Assembly: GCF_947077775.1 (NCBI RefSeq)
Contig: NZ_CAMTTE010000001.1
Span: 1-64,000, forward strand
DNA length: 64,000 bases
Direction of reading: 5' to 3'
DNA from: Salinibacter pepae
GTDB lineage: Bacteria > Bacteroidota > Rhodothermia > Rhodothermales > Salinibacteraceae
Shown: positions 55,236 to 63,876 of the stretch, in pieces
Layout: each line of letters starts with the position of its first letter
Position numbering within the stretch: position 1 is the stretch's first letter
Program-made: the position numbers and the translations under genes
The notes under the pieces: model-generated
What the model was told of the DNA's origin: nothing
The model's input: only the letters and a program-made list of their open reading frames with translations
The model's database searches: none

Positions 55236-55268
55236 TTGAGCAATAATTGAGCAGTAATTGAGCAGTCA
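55236..55268. repeat. Three tandem 11-mers at the right end (recombinase-type sites)
   Basis: TTGAGCAATAA (55236-55246), TTGAGCAGTAA (55247-55257) and TTGAGCAGTCA (55258-55268) are contiguous. They match the two 11-mers just upstream of the integrase gene. Identical sites near both ends of the element are what arm-type integrase sites look like. Confidence 0.8.
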
Positions 55269-55395
55269 CGCCCGTCTGAGAGAGTATATCGCGGTGGAAA
55301 GGTTTCTGGACCCCGCCCTTTGCCGGAAGGAGAGTTGGTCGATAATCGGCCCGTAGCGCCACTCAAGGCCGCTTTTGGGCACTACCAACATTCAC

Positions 55396-55484
55396 GGTGG
55401 GGTGGCAGAGCCTGGTTGAATGCACCGGTCTCGAAAACCGGAGGGCCCTCACGGGTCCCGGGGGTTCAAATCCCTCCCCCACCG
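55396..55484 (+). tRNA. tRNA-Ser (anticodon CGA), right copy
   Basis: Identical over 89 bases to the copy at 29858, with the same acceptor stem, long variable arm and CGA anticodon. The upstream 18 bases differ in three positions. It marks the right boundary of the element. Confidence 0.95.
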
Positions 55485-55485
55485 C
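55396..55485 (+). repeat. Right copy of the 90-bp flanking direct repeat (attR candidate)
   Basis: Same 90 bases as 29858-29947. Both copies are complete tRNA genes, unlike many islands in which one side keeps only the 3' end. Either the element carries a whole tRNA-Ser or the tRNA was duplicated first. Confidence 0.8.
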
Positions 55486-55506
55486 CGACCCACACTCCGA
55501 ATATCG

Positions 55507-55534
55507 CCCCTCAGCGCGGCCTGAGGGGCTTTTT
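55507..55534 (+). terminator. Terminator after the right tRNA-Ser
   Basis: CCCCTCAG and CTGAGGGG pair around CGCGGC and are followed by CTTTTT. The stem is nearly the same as the one after the left tRNA. Confidence 0.8.
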
Positions 55535-55600
55535 AATTGTGGAGGGCTCTGCCGTTAGGGGCCCTTTTCAAAAAGGGCCCTGAAAACGAAGAAAAAGCGT

Positions 55601-55798
55601 GTGGCGTCTCCTGAGCCGAGCGGATCATATATCACGGGGCCAGTCCTGTCCTGTGGGTCGACTGACAAAACGGTGTACGTGACCGACTGGCCCGACGGCC
55701 GTGTCCGCGTTCTGGACGCAACTCCCCTGTCTCAGCAGAACGTCATCTCCGGTTCTGCCATCAATGCGCCCTTGTCGGTCAACGTCGCAGGCAAGTAG
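55601..55798 (+). pseudogene. Fragment of a beta-propeller protein
   Basis: Sixty-five codons read GSTDKTVYVTDWPDGRVRVL followed by DATPLSQQNVISG, the pattern of one blade of a YVTN/NHL-type propeller. There is no start module and the frame stops after about 1.5 blades. Remnant of a larger gene. Confidence 0.35.
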
Positions 55799-56016
55799 GA
55801 CGCCTCGGGCATCTGCGACCTGACCAACCAGTAATCGACGCGGAGCATCTCTTCGGTGGCGATTGGTAGGTGACAGAACCGCTCGCGCGCCCTTCCCGAA
55901 GCGACTACTGCCGTTGTCGACGACGTTCCAGGCGCCGCCCCCGCTGCACCTGTGGGCCCCCTGGGTCATGGGACAGTCCGGACCGGCCGGGCGTGAAGCA
56001 GTTCAGACAGAGACTG

Positions 56017-56529
56017 TCACTGCCTCTCGAATCGCTGCAGAGAAGAGATTAGGTCTTCTCGTGCTCCACGCCGGAAGCGGTGCCGCTCGTTGTTTGGATT
56101 CAGGGGGTCCCCTCCTTGCTCTTGGCTTAGTGTGAGGGTGGGAACGGAAGATTGGGTGGGGGAGAGCGGTGCACATCGTACGATGAGACGCATGTTAATG
56201 ACCCCTCCGCTGTAGCGTTTGGCAAGTACGTTCGCCTTCCGTTGGTTAACTGCGCGCACCACGGTCACCACCCTGCATCGTCCCCTTCCAGTCCGGTTGA
56301 GAAGGGCCCGGACGGCCTTCTTGTCGTCATGCGGCTTGAAGAACGAGGCGGTGTCCACCTTCACGAAGTACGTCTCAACCTCGTAATCTACTGAATCAGA
56401 CCCCGTCGCTAGCGTGTCGAGCACCTGCGCCTCGGCGGCCAGTGGCAGGAGCGCCACGGTGAGCACCACAGCCGCGGTGCGTGCGCACGCCGGGGGGGCA
56501 TTCAGTGGGAAGAGTGTCGGAAGCAGCAC
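56017..56529 (-). CDS. Small exported protein of unknown function
   Basis: From a GTG at 56529 the product has a signal peptide (ARTAAVVLTVALLPLAAEAQ) and a mature part of about 130 residues (VLDTLATGSDSVDYEVETYF, VKVDTASFFKPHDDKKAVRA, VVTVVRAVNQRKANVLAKRY). Two cysteines (RGRCRVV and LIVRCAP) could form a disulfide. The frame is open upstream but without a better start. No family is recognised. Confidence 0.5.
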   Translation of the reverse strand: MLLPTLFPLNAPPACARTAAVVLTVALLPLAAEAQVLDTLATGSDSVDYEVETYFVKVDTASFFKPHDDKKAVRALLNRTGRGRCRVVTVVRAVNQRKANVLAKRYSGGVINMRLIVRCAPLSPTQSSVPTLTLSQEQGGDPLNPNNERHRFRRGAREDLISSLQRFERQ

Positions 56530-56623
56530 AGGGGAACAATGGGCGGGGCTTTTGCTCGAGAGACGGTTTGGCCGTGAGCAACACGACGACTGACCCGTCG
56601 TGTCGCCTCCTTGAGGCCCCCCA

Positions 56624-56863
56624 TCATACCGGGAGCTCGATGCTCTCGATGCGCCGGAGTGGGACGTCCCTCTTGTCGCCGGCGGCACCAATCACACGCA
56701 CCGTCGGCACGGAGGCCGAGCGGTCGTCGACGCGCTGAATTGTCTTTGCGGCGATGACAGTTTCTGGGAGGGTCAAAAGGCAGGGACGGGCCTGCCGTTC
56801 GAGCTCAAGAAGCTGCTGATACACCTCAAGTTGCTCATACACCTCCGCGTTGGGCTTACTCAC
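56624..56863 (-). CDS. Small protein, possibly YolD-like
   Basis: From a GTG at 56863 about 79 residues: VSKPNAEVYEQLEVYQQLLE, a helical N-terminus, then PCLLTLPETVIAAKTIQRVD and RVIGAAGDKRDVPLRRIESI with ELPV. The helical start and the closing beta strands ending R-R-I-E-S-I resemble YolD-type proteins, but the match is weak. It lies upstream of the exported protein on the same strand. Confidence 0.4.
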   Translation of the reverse strand: MSKPNAEVYEQLEVYQQLLELERQARPCLLTLPETVIAAKTIQRVDDRSASVPTVRVIGAAGDKRDVPLRRIESIELPV

Positions 56864-56938
56864 GGCGCCTAGGAGCTCCAGATGCCTTGACCGACTGTGG
56901 ATGGACCGACTGTAGATGGCATGCACGCCCCGAGGCAA

Positions 56939-57526
56939 GTGATCCCGGTGTCTCTCCTGACGTGTATTCTGCTCACTGGATTAGCACCATCGCGGCAGGC
57001 GCGTGGCGTGCCCCGGACTCCTCGCTTTCGGGCAATGACGCAAGAGCCTCCGACTCGATTCCCAACAGCACGTGTGGGACAACGTTCTCCGGACCGTATT
57101 GCCGTTATTGTAAGTCGTGCCTTGAAAACATAGTTTTTCTTGAAGGCAGCCGGGGGCCAGATAAATCTACGTCCGCTATGGACGCGCCGCCCCCTCCAAG
57201 CGTCCGGGTAGAACACAAGAGCCGTTGTTTCTTGTGACCCCGAAATCCCTGGCTTCTTTTCGCGTATGACAACTGGCCCGTGTAGCCGATCACGAGGAGA
57301 GTAGTGGCCGTCCCCGTTGGGCCTGTGAAGCACAATCGACTGTGTCGCCACCTGCGCACGCACCCGCGTGCGTCTGAACCATCGCCCTTCGCTTTCAGCC
57401 CACGGAATGCTTCCTGCCCGTTCCCCCGATGAGGATCAAAAGACTGAACGAGAAGTGAACGGGACGGATTCTCAACGGGGCCGTTCGCCTACCGCTGCAT
57501 GCAATCGCCTGATCTGCTCGCCTCCT
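56939..57526. other. Stretch without a supported gene
   Basis: About 590 bases. Several open frames exist on both strands but none has a recognisable domain or convincing composition. Confidence 0.5.
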
Positions 57527-58381
57527 ATGGATGACGCTCGTCCAAAGACTGTACAGATCTTTCTTCCCGACGGGAATGCCCAAAGCCTCCGGGTTGCCGA
57601 AATCACCAGTCGAACCGTTCAGGCGGTGCAGATTCCCCGCCAGAAGCTCGACGCGGCCGAACGACGCGACGAGGTGCATCGGGTTGGGGTGTACTTCCTC
57701 TTTGGGGAGGTGGGGGACGATGCGAGCAAGCCCCCAGCGTACATTGGAGAGGCGGAGAACTGCCTACAGCGGGTCGCTGGGCATCACCGGCGCAAAGACT
57801 TCTGGACGACGGCCGTCACCATCACGTCGAAGACCCGCAGTTTCACAAAGGCCCACGCCCGGCGCCTGGAATACGACTGCATCCGGACGGCGCAGACGGC
57901 CCAGCGCTTCCGGCTCCAAAACACCCAGACGCCCGCGGAGCCGCACATTCCCGAGGCGATGCTCGCAGAGCTTCGGGACAACTTCGGCACCATCGAGACG
58001 CTTCTTTCGATGCTTGGCTTTCCGATTCTCAACCCGCTTCCGACCGAGAAGGATGCCGGTAGCGGACAGCCCAAATTGTACTGCCAAGGGAACGGCGCGA
58101 CGGCCACGGGGGAGTACACCGAGGACGGCCTCGTGGTCTTTGAAGGATCGGCGGCCCGTCTGGAAACGACCCCGTCGGCGCCGGAGGCGATCGAGCGACG
58201 GCGAAAGAACCTCCGGGCAGATGGGGTTCTGCAACGCCAGGACGACCGGCTCGTCTTTCGGGAGAATCATGCCTTTAACTCCCCGAGCGCCGCCTCTGGC
58301 GTCGTCCTTGGCCGCTCGAGCAATGGATGGAGCGAGTGGACGGACGACGCCGGACGCACGCTCGACCAGCTGGAACGGTAG
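57527..58381 (+). CDS. GIY-YIG nuclease-family protein with C-terminal DUF4357
   Basis: A 284-residue protein from MDDARPKTVQIFLPDGNAQS. The GIY-YIG module is RVGVYFLFGEVGDDASKPPA followed by YIGEAENCLQRV, with KDFWTTAVTITSKTRSFTKA and a conserved HARRLEYDCI helix. The C-terminal part RRKNLRADGVLQRQDDRLVF, then FNSPSAASGVVLGRSSNGWS and EW, is DUF4357. This combination is common in bacteria, often near restriction or mobile genes; the target is not known. It lies outside the tRNA-bounded element. Confidence 0.88.
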   Translation: MDDARPKTVQIFLPDGNAQSLRVAEITSRTVQAVQIPRQKLDAAERRDEVHRVGVYFLFGEVGDDASKPPAYIGEAENCLQRVAGHHRRKDFWTTAVTITSKTRSFTKAHARRLEYDCIRTAQTAQRFRLQNTQTPAEPHIPEAMLAELRDNFGTIETLLSMLGFPILNPLPTEKDAGSGQPKLYCQGNGATATGEYTEDGLVVFEGSAARLETTPSAPEAIERRRKNLRADGVLQRQDDRLVFRENHAFNSPSAASGVVLGRSSNGWSEWTDDAGRTLDQLER

Positions 58382-58903
58382 TCAGAATCGCAGCTCCCGT
58401 CGGGCACAGACGAGCTCTGAAATGGGAGAACCGTGATAAATGGAAGACCGTGAGGCCGTCACGCTGCGATGGAAGGCGTTCTCAAACCCGTGCACCACGG
58501 ACGAATTCGAGGGACCCCCGAAATGACCCACCGGATGCGATCCGCCCTGAGAACCGGCGGCGTCTACGATAAATCGATTTATCACGCATCAACGGATTGC
58601 GTCGTGGATGAACGACATCGGTCTGCCGCAGCACCCCCCTCCGTCTCCCTGCGAAAAACGTCTCAGTGGTCCTGAAACGAGGCACGCGTGCTGGAGTGGG
58701 AAACCAGGGACAGAGACAGACCAAGCCCTCATCCGCCGGTCCAAGCGAGGGGGCGGAATCCATTGGTCTCGTGAGACGACCCGTCGGAGAGGTGAGCCCC
58801 CCGCCGAGCCAGGAGCGGAGCCCGTCGTACATGGCGTCAAACACTGTCCCACCGGAGAGCGCCTTCGGCTACGCACCCTCCCTCGCTTCCGAATTGATCA
58901 ACG
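58382..58903. other. Stretch without a supported gene upstream of dinB
   Basis: About 520 bases with only weak frames on either strand. No LexA-like box is obvious before dinB. Confidence 0.5.
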
Positions 58904-60025
58904 ATGAGCGGCCACGACCCCGGCGGCACGTCTGGCAATGACACGGAGAAAGATGCCCGTCGAATCGTCCACGTGGACATGGACGCGTTCTACGCCCAGA
59001 TCGAGCAACGCGACTTTCCCGATCGGTACGCCGGAAAGCCGATTGCGGTCGGGGGCGACCCGCCCAGGGGCGTTGTCCAGACGGCCAGCTACGAGGCCCG
59101 GCCCTACGGCGTGCATTCGGCGCAGCCGGCGGTGGAGGCCGACCGAAAGTGCCCTGACCTTATCTTCGTGCCGCCCCGCATGGACGTGTACCAGGAGGAG
59201 TCGAGGCGCATTCGAAAGATCCTCCGACGGTATACCGATCTGGTCGAGCCGCTATCGCTCGACGAGGCGTACCTGGACGTGACGGAGCCCAAGACGGGGC
59301 GCCCGTCGGGCACCTTGATTGCTCGCCGCCTCCGGACCGAAATCTACGAGGAGACGGGGCTCACCGCCTCTGCGGGGGTGGGGCCCGGCAAGTTTGTCGC
59401 GAAAGTAGCCTCCGACCTGGACAAGCCGGATGGGCTCACCGTGGTCCGTCCCGACGAGCAGATGGGGTTCATCGCCCAGCTGCCGATTGAGAAGTTTCAC
59501 GGGATCGGGCCGGTCACCGCGGCGAAGATGCAGGAGCTGGGCATTCAGAGTGGGGCCGACCTGCAAGAGACCCCGGAGCGAAAACTCATCCATCACTTTG
59601 GCAAGCGGGGGCGCCACTTTAAGACGCTCGCGGTGGGAGCCGACGACCAGCCCGTTCAGCCCGATCGGGACCGCAAGTCCGTGGGGGCCGAACGAACCTT
59701 CCCGGACGACATTGACCGGGCGGAAACGATGCTGGAACGGCTGTCCCCAATCGCCGAGAGGGTGGCCCAACGTCTTCGACAGGCGAACCGGAAGGGACGA
59801 ACCGTGACCCTCAAGCTCAAGAGCCACGACCCTCAGGTCTCCACCCGACAGACGACGGTGGAGCGCCCCCTTCGTGCGGAGGACGCGCTCATGGTCATCA
59901 CGGAGCGTCTTCTGCATCGTCCCCACCCTCCGGACGAGCCGGTTCGGCTTCTGGGGATTAGCGTTTCCTCGCTCACCGACGAGGAGAGGGCGGGCGGGCA
60001 GCTGGAATTTGACTTCCGTCCGTAA
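58904..60025 (+). CDS. dinB: DNA polymerase IV (DinB), chromosomal copy
   Basis: A 373-residue Y-family polymerase starting MSGHDPGGTSGNDTEKDARR. It has IVHVDMDAFYAQIEQRDFPD, EPLSLDEAYLDVTEPKTGRP, LPIEKFHGIGPVTAAKMQEL and GAERTFPDDI, and ends QLEFDFRP, a likely clamp-binding motif. It is highly similar to the element copy 5 kb to the left, with the differences spread along the protein. It has no inverted repeat of the kind seen before the element copy. Confidence 0.94.
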   Translation: MSGHDPGGTSGNDTEKDARRIVHVDMDAFYAQIEQRDFPDRYAGKPIAVGGDPPRGVVQTASYEARPYGVHSAQPAVEADRKCPDLIFVPPRMDVYQEESRRIRKILRRYTDLVEPLSLDEAYLDVTEPKTGRPSGTLIARRLRTEIYEETGLTASAGVGPGKFVAKVASDLDKPDGLTVVRPDEQMGFIAQLPIEKFHGIGPVTAAKMQELGIQSGADLQETPERKLIHHFGKRGRHFKTLAVGADDQPVQPDRDRKSVGAERTFPDDIDRAETMLERLSPIAERVAQRLRQANRKGRTVTLKLKSHDPQVSTRQTTVERPLRAEDALMVITERLLHRPHPPDEPVRLLGISVSSLTDEERAGGQLEFDFRP

Positions 60026-60050
60026 GGGACAGCCCAAGAGACAGCCCGGT

Positions 60051-61001
60051 TCAATTGGATGTCTGGAGGTCGTAGGTGGCGGCCGCCTGGCTGGCAAGGG
60101 CGGGTTCGTCGGTAGAGACCACGTCGACCCCCCGGTCAAACAGGCGGTGGTACACGATGAGTCCCTGGCTGCGTGCCTGCTGGTCGGTTTCCCCGAAGGT
60201 CCCGACGGACACGGGAACCTCGTTCTTCGAAAACACCTCGGCGGGGCCGTCGGCAACCGCTCCGGTCCCAACCCACCCGAGCAGGCGCGAGGGGTCGACT
60301 GCCCGAACCAGGGCGTTGGCCTCCTCGCTGGTCTCCGCCGAGACCGAGAGGATGAGGTTCGGCAGGCGCTGGTGATACCACCGGGCGTCCTCCAACGTGT
60401 AGGTGATGACCAGCGCCTGATCGAGGGCATCATGTTGTCGGAGGGACGCTGCAACCCGGGAGCGGGGCACGTTGTCCTTCACGTCCAGCTGGAGGGCCGT
60501 TCGGCCGTCCGCCCAGGCCAGCGCCTCCGAGAGCGTTGGGACCTCGAATCGAGTTGGGATGCCGCTGTCGGTAACCAGTTGGAGAGAGCGGAGCTCCTCC
60601 AGCGTATGGGCCCGGACGGAGTCCTGTCCCGTCGTCGTCCGGTCGAGGGTCGCGTCGTGCATCAACACGAGCACGCTATCCTGGGTCATCCGCACGTCGG
60701 TCTCCAGGAGAGCCGGCCCGTGGGTCAACGCGTGACGGAAGGTCGGGAGCGCATTCTCGGGGAAGCCCGTGTCCGGCCCGCCCCGGTGGGCACTCACCAG
60801 GGGATCCGGAGACGAACGGAGGTGGGCCGCCAGGCTGTCGGCGTGTTGAAAGTCCCGGTAGTTCTCTGGGGCGGGCTCGGCGACCGTTCGCCCGGCTGTC
60901 TCCTGCCCAGAGCTTTGGCATCCGCCGAGGGCGAAGGCGCCGAGGAGGCACGTGCACAGGAGGAGCCACGCCGGGGGGCATGGTCGAAGAGAATCTCTCA
61001 C
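60051..61001 (-). CDS. Glycerophosphodiester phosphodiesterase lipoprotein
   Basis: A 316-residue GDPD enzyme. The lipobox is LLGAFALGGCQSS, so it is probably membrane-anchored. The catalytic part holds PLVSAHRGGPDTGFPENALP (HRG and ENT-like), LLETDVRMTQDSVLVLMHDA with TLDRTTTG, LQLDVKDN, and a final GVDVVSTDEPALASQA. It would release glycerol-3-phosphate from deacylated phospholipids in the periplasm. It converges on dinB. Confidence 0.92.
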   Translation of the reverse strand: MRDSLRPCPPAWLLLCTCLLGAFALGGCQSSGQETAGRTVAEPAPENYRDFQHADSLAAHLRSSPDPLVSAHRGGPDTGFPENALPTFRHALTHGPALLETDVRMTQDSVLVLMHDATLDRTTTGQDSVRAHTLEELRSLQLVTDSGIPTRFEVPTLSEALAWADGRTALQLDVKDNVPRSRVAASLRQHDALDQALVITYTLEDARWYHQRLPNLILSVSAETSEEANALVRAVDPSRLLGWVGTGAVADGPAEVFSKNEVPVSVGTFGETDQQARSQGLIVYHRLFDRGVDVVSTDEPALASQAAATYDLQTSN

Positions 61002-61415
61002 GGTGTTGAGTGGAGTCGCATTTGCGGTACAGAGCCGCCCATTTCCTCAAAAGAAGCGTGGTCGCGGCCTCCATCGCGAACCGTGATGGCCTCGGTGCAC
61101 GCCAGGACCGGATGGCCGATGGGGCTTCCTTCTTTCACTTTTAGCACTGCGCAGGAACACAGGTCCCTCCCAGAGGCCGTCGTCAACAATTTTTCGGAGA
61201 ACCGACAGGCGGTGTGCGTGGGAGGCTTTGTAGGGAGCGCCGCAGTAGAATTGCCCCTAGGAGCCCGTTCTGATTTTGAACCGTCCCGCGAGGACGAGCA
61301 CCGATGGGCCGGATCGCCCACTCGGCCTCGGGTGCGCCCCACGCAATGGGGGGAGGCAGGTGGGCCCACCTGCAGAGGAGGGCGATGCCCCGGCGTTCCG
61401 GGGAGGGATGCTCGG
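61002..61415. other. Stretch without a supported gene
   Basis: About 410 bases between two minus-strand genes. No repeat or terminator stands out. Confidence 0.45.
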
Positions 61416-62060
61416 CTAGTCGCGGGGAATTTGGACGCTGGAGGCGGGGCGTGTCGTAACGGAGGGGCGCTGCTGAAGCCAGCGTACGTACCCAAACGAC
61501 TGGTTGGGGGCAAGGGCGACCGGCAGCGTCTCGTCCAATACGGCCGGGCCGGCCGCCGTGAGCGTATCCACGAGGCCTGCCACAGGCCCCTCAGCCTCCA
61601 GGCAGAAGGTCCAGGCGGTGTCCGCGGCGGCCTCCACGGTCGTCAGCTCGGCGTCAAGGGTCGCTGCGGGGGTGGTGGGCAGGCGTTCCGAGAGGGCGGA
61701 CTGCTCCTCCGGGGCAAACGACAGTTGGTGGCGCGTCTTCTCCACGGCCACCCACAGGTCTGTGGGATCGTCGTCCCAAACAGCGACCGGCGGGTCGGCC
61801 AGATCCAAGGTCCACTTTCCCCACTGTTCGCAGCGTCCACTCGCCGCGTCGCTGAAGGCAGTACTGATGGGGCCGGCGAGCCGGCGCTTAATCTGGAGCT
61901 GTCCGTCTCGTATCTTCAGGTTGAACGCAGGATCCTCTGCGGGAAGGTACAGGTCGGTCTGGGTAGAGGTCTCCACCGCCCCCAGTGCGGCGAACCATTG
62001 TCGGAGGGCATCGGGGAGGGGGGCGGAGCCGAACCAGCGGGCTTCGAGGGTGAATGTCAT
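61416..62060 (-). CDS. CYTH-like protein of unknown function
   Basis: A 214-residue acidic protein (MTFTLEARWFGSAPLPDALR onward). The L-E-A-R-W-F start stands where CYTH/triphosphate-tunnel proteins have ExExK. The following strands FNLKIRDGQLQIKRRLAG, LWVAVEKTRHQLSF and LDAELTTVEAAADTAWTFCL fit the tunnel layout. The second Glu of ExExK is missing, so catalytic activity is doubtful. Function unknown. Confidence 0.5.
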   Translation of the reverse strand: MTFTLEARWFGSAPLPDALRQWFAALGAVETSTQTDLYLPAEDPAFNLKIRDGQLQIKRRLAGPISTAFSDAASGRCEQWGKWTLDLADPPVAVWDDDPTDLWVAVEKTRHQLSFAPEEQSALSERLPTTPAATLDAELTTVEAAADTAWTFCLEAEGPVAGLVDTLTAAGPAVLDETLPVALAPNQSFGYVRWLQQRPSVTTRPASSVQIPRD

Positions 62061-62089
62061 TGGTCAGAACGGACACTGAGTAGAGCGGA

Positions 62090-62170
62090 AGTGCGGCCTT
62101 GACTTCTCCCCCGGCTGCTCGGAGAGTACCCCTCCGGGGCAAAGCGCGGGAGATTCTCCTGCGGGCTTCT
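62090..62170 (-). other. Putative right end of the decayed TnpB element
   Basis: On the minus strand, GAGAATCTCCCGCGC and GGGGGAGAAGTCAAG lie either side of a GC-rich hairpin-forming segment just past the tnpB stop. This is the arrangement of IS605-type right ends, where the omega RNA scaffold ends. Confidence 0.35.
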
Positions 62171-62176
62171 CTGCCC

Positions 62177-63401
62177 TTATCCCACGGGTCTACCCGCCTG
62201 CCTGTGAGAGCCTTTCGGCTCTGTGCAGGTCTTACCAACGGTCGCCGGGTTACACTGCATATTCGGGCGATGCCGAATACCAGTGGGCGAAGCCATCTCG
62301 CCAGCTACCTGGGTAGAACCTCTCGGTTCGTTCCCAGGATACCTCTTGTTCAAGATATTCCATGCGCCTACTGCGTCTCGGTGTCCGCTGAACTGACACT
62401 GTGGGCAGTCGAAGCCTCTGCCGCTGGGCTTATGCCTGTGCTCGCAGTTCGGACACGTCTGTGACGTGTAGGCTTCCGAGGCCCGCTTGGGCGGCCTGTC
62501 CGCGAAGCTGGGCCTTGCAGGTGAGCATGTGCTCGAATTTCGAGTATGCCCATTGATGCAGGCGTTGGTTCATTCGGTCACCGTAGGAGATCCGCTCTCG
62601 GGTTCCTATGAGGTCTCCGACTACGACCGTTCCTGTCCGTCTCTCGTGGAGGACATTTACAAGCCGCGTCGTGACTTTGGGCAGGAAATCCTCGATCTGG
62701 TTGCGGATCTTCGTTCACTGCTGATCTTTCGCTCGAACGAGCCTGCTTCCAACGCCTACTTCCCTTGTTCTTACGGTCGATCATTGACCGAAGACTTGAA
62801 TATATTGGGTTGTGTTGCCTGCGGAGCGAGCGGAGCCGCCCGCCATGAACACTGGTGTCTTCTCCGCCCTCAACGTAGACCGTCGCAAGATGCTTCTCGC
62901 CAAAGCCTACGCCACCCTTCGTGCTCCCCTTCGGCTCTTCGTCTTCTTCGACGTTGTGCTGAGCGCGAAAGCTCGTACTGGTCGCCGTCCCCCCCGATCT
63001 CGACCCGCTTCGGTTCTTTGCCGGACGGCCAGTCGATCAGTACAGGGAGGCACGCCGTCGTCTCGAAGACGAGTCGCAGAGGCCTTCCACTGCACCTTGA
63101 AGTCCCGCTTCTGCTTGTAGGGCGGGCGCAGCCCCTCGTAGTTGCCGGTCTTCCGCTTCTTGCGCCACGCATTAAGGCTGTCGTAGAAGCTGTCGGCGAC
63201 GGCCTGCGCGGATTGGCTATGAAGTCCGTCGAAGCCCTTGCAGTACATCGTTTGCGCTTGGCCTTTCGAGGGCCAGTATCCTTGGCGGTCTACAAAGCGC
63301 CAGTGCCATTTCGCCACTGTATACCACAGATTCCCCGCTCGCCGCGCAAGGCGGTCGAGTTGATCGGTTCTGCCCAATTTGAGTGTGCGGGTCAGGTACA
63401 T
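62177..63401 (-). pseudogene. tnpB: Decayed tnpB (second copy of the family)
   Basis: The minus strand from 63401 reads MYLTRTLKLGRTDQLDRLAR and continues through RQGYWPSKGQAQTMY and KRDFKVQWKASATRLRDDG, aligning with the N-terminus of the TnpB at 31926. Frameshifts and a deletion follow. The zinc-ribbon end reappears in another frame at about 62,480-62,370: YTSQTCPNCEHRHKP, FDCPQCQFSGHRDAVGAWNI, and then TGIRHRPNMQC, ending at a stop at 62177. It is not functional. Downstream, a GC-rich hairpin region (62,100-62,170) may be its former right end. Confidence 0.8.
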
Positions 63402-63636
63402 ACGCTGGATTGATCTCTTCGAGATCATGAGAAGAGTCCCCGAACCGACAGGTTCATAGTCCCACCCAAAGGAGGGACCTTTACTGCTCTTCTCGTGCTT
63501 TGCTCAATACTGTAACCGGGGGGCATTGCGGGGAAGGCCCGAAGGGCGCCTCTTGGTGCCTCGTTTGCGAGTCGAGACAACGCCCTCCGCGCACTGGGGT
63601 TCAGACTTCCGAGGGCCGACAACCGATGGATCCCGA
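63402..63636. other. Noncoding stretch upstream of the decayed tnpB
   Basis: GGTCCCTCCTTTGGGTGGGAC (minus strand near 63,460-63,480) can fold into a short hairpin and may belong to the left end of the decayed insertion element. No gene is supported. Confidence 0.3.
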
Positions 63637-63789
63637 ATGTATCGTCTTGTCTGGTTCTGGACCGTTGGGTCTTCGCCGGCATCTCTCTGGTGGGCCCTCA
63701 TGGGAGCGTCGTTGTGCGGCGTCTGTCTGGCATCGGGCCCGCGTCCCGCGGCGGCGCAAGGCGGGGCGAACGGTCTCGGCGACGCGTAA
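63637..63789 (+). CDS. Possible short exported peptide
   Basis: Fifty residues from MYRLVWFWTVGSSPASLWWA: a hydrophobic core (LMGASLCGVCLASG) and an A-x-A end (PRPAAAQGG) like a signal peptide with almost no mature part. It may be a truncated secreted-protein gene. Confidence 0.3.
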   Translation: MYRLVWFWTVGSSPASLWWALMGASLCGVCLASGPRPAAAQGGANGLGDA

Positions 63790-63876
63790 GTGGGGGGCAA
63801 CCGGCCCGAACGAACTTGTGCGGGGTCGCGACGTTCAGACTACTCCATTGGCTGTTCACCAGTCTACTCCACCTGT

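Noticed and set aside
56869-57363. A 164-codon minus-strand frame in the gap before the GIY-YIG gene
   Set aside because: No domain, no good start and mixed composition; left as noncoding.
62487-63413. A 308-codon plus-strand frame across the right end
   Set aside because: It is antisense to the decayed tnpB, whose motifs can be followed on the minus strand.
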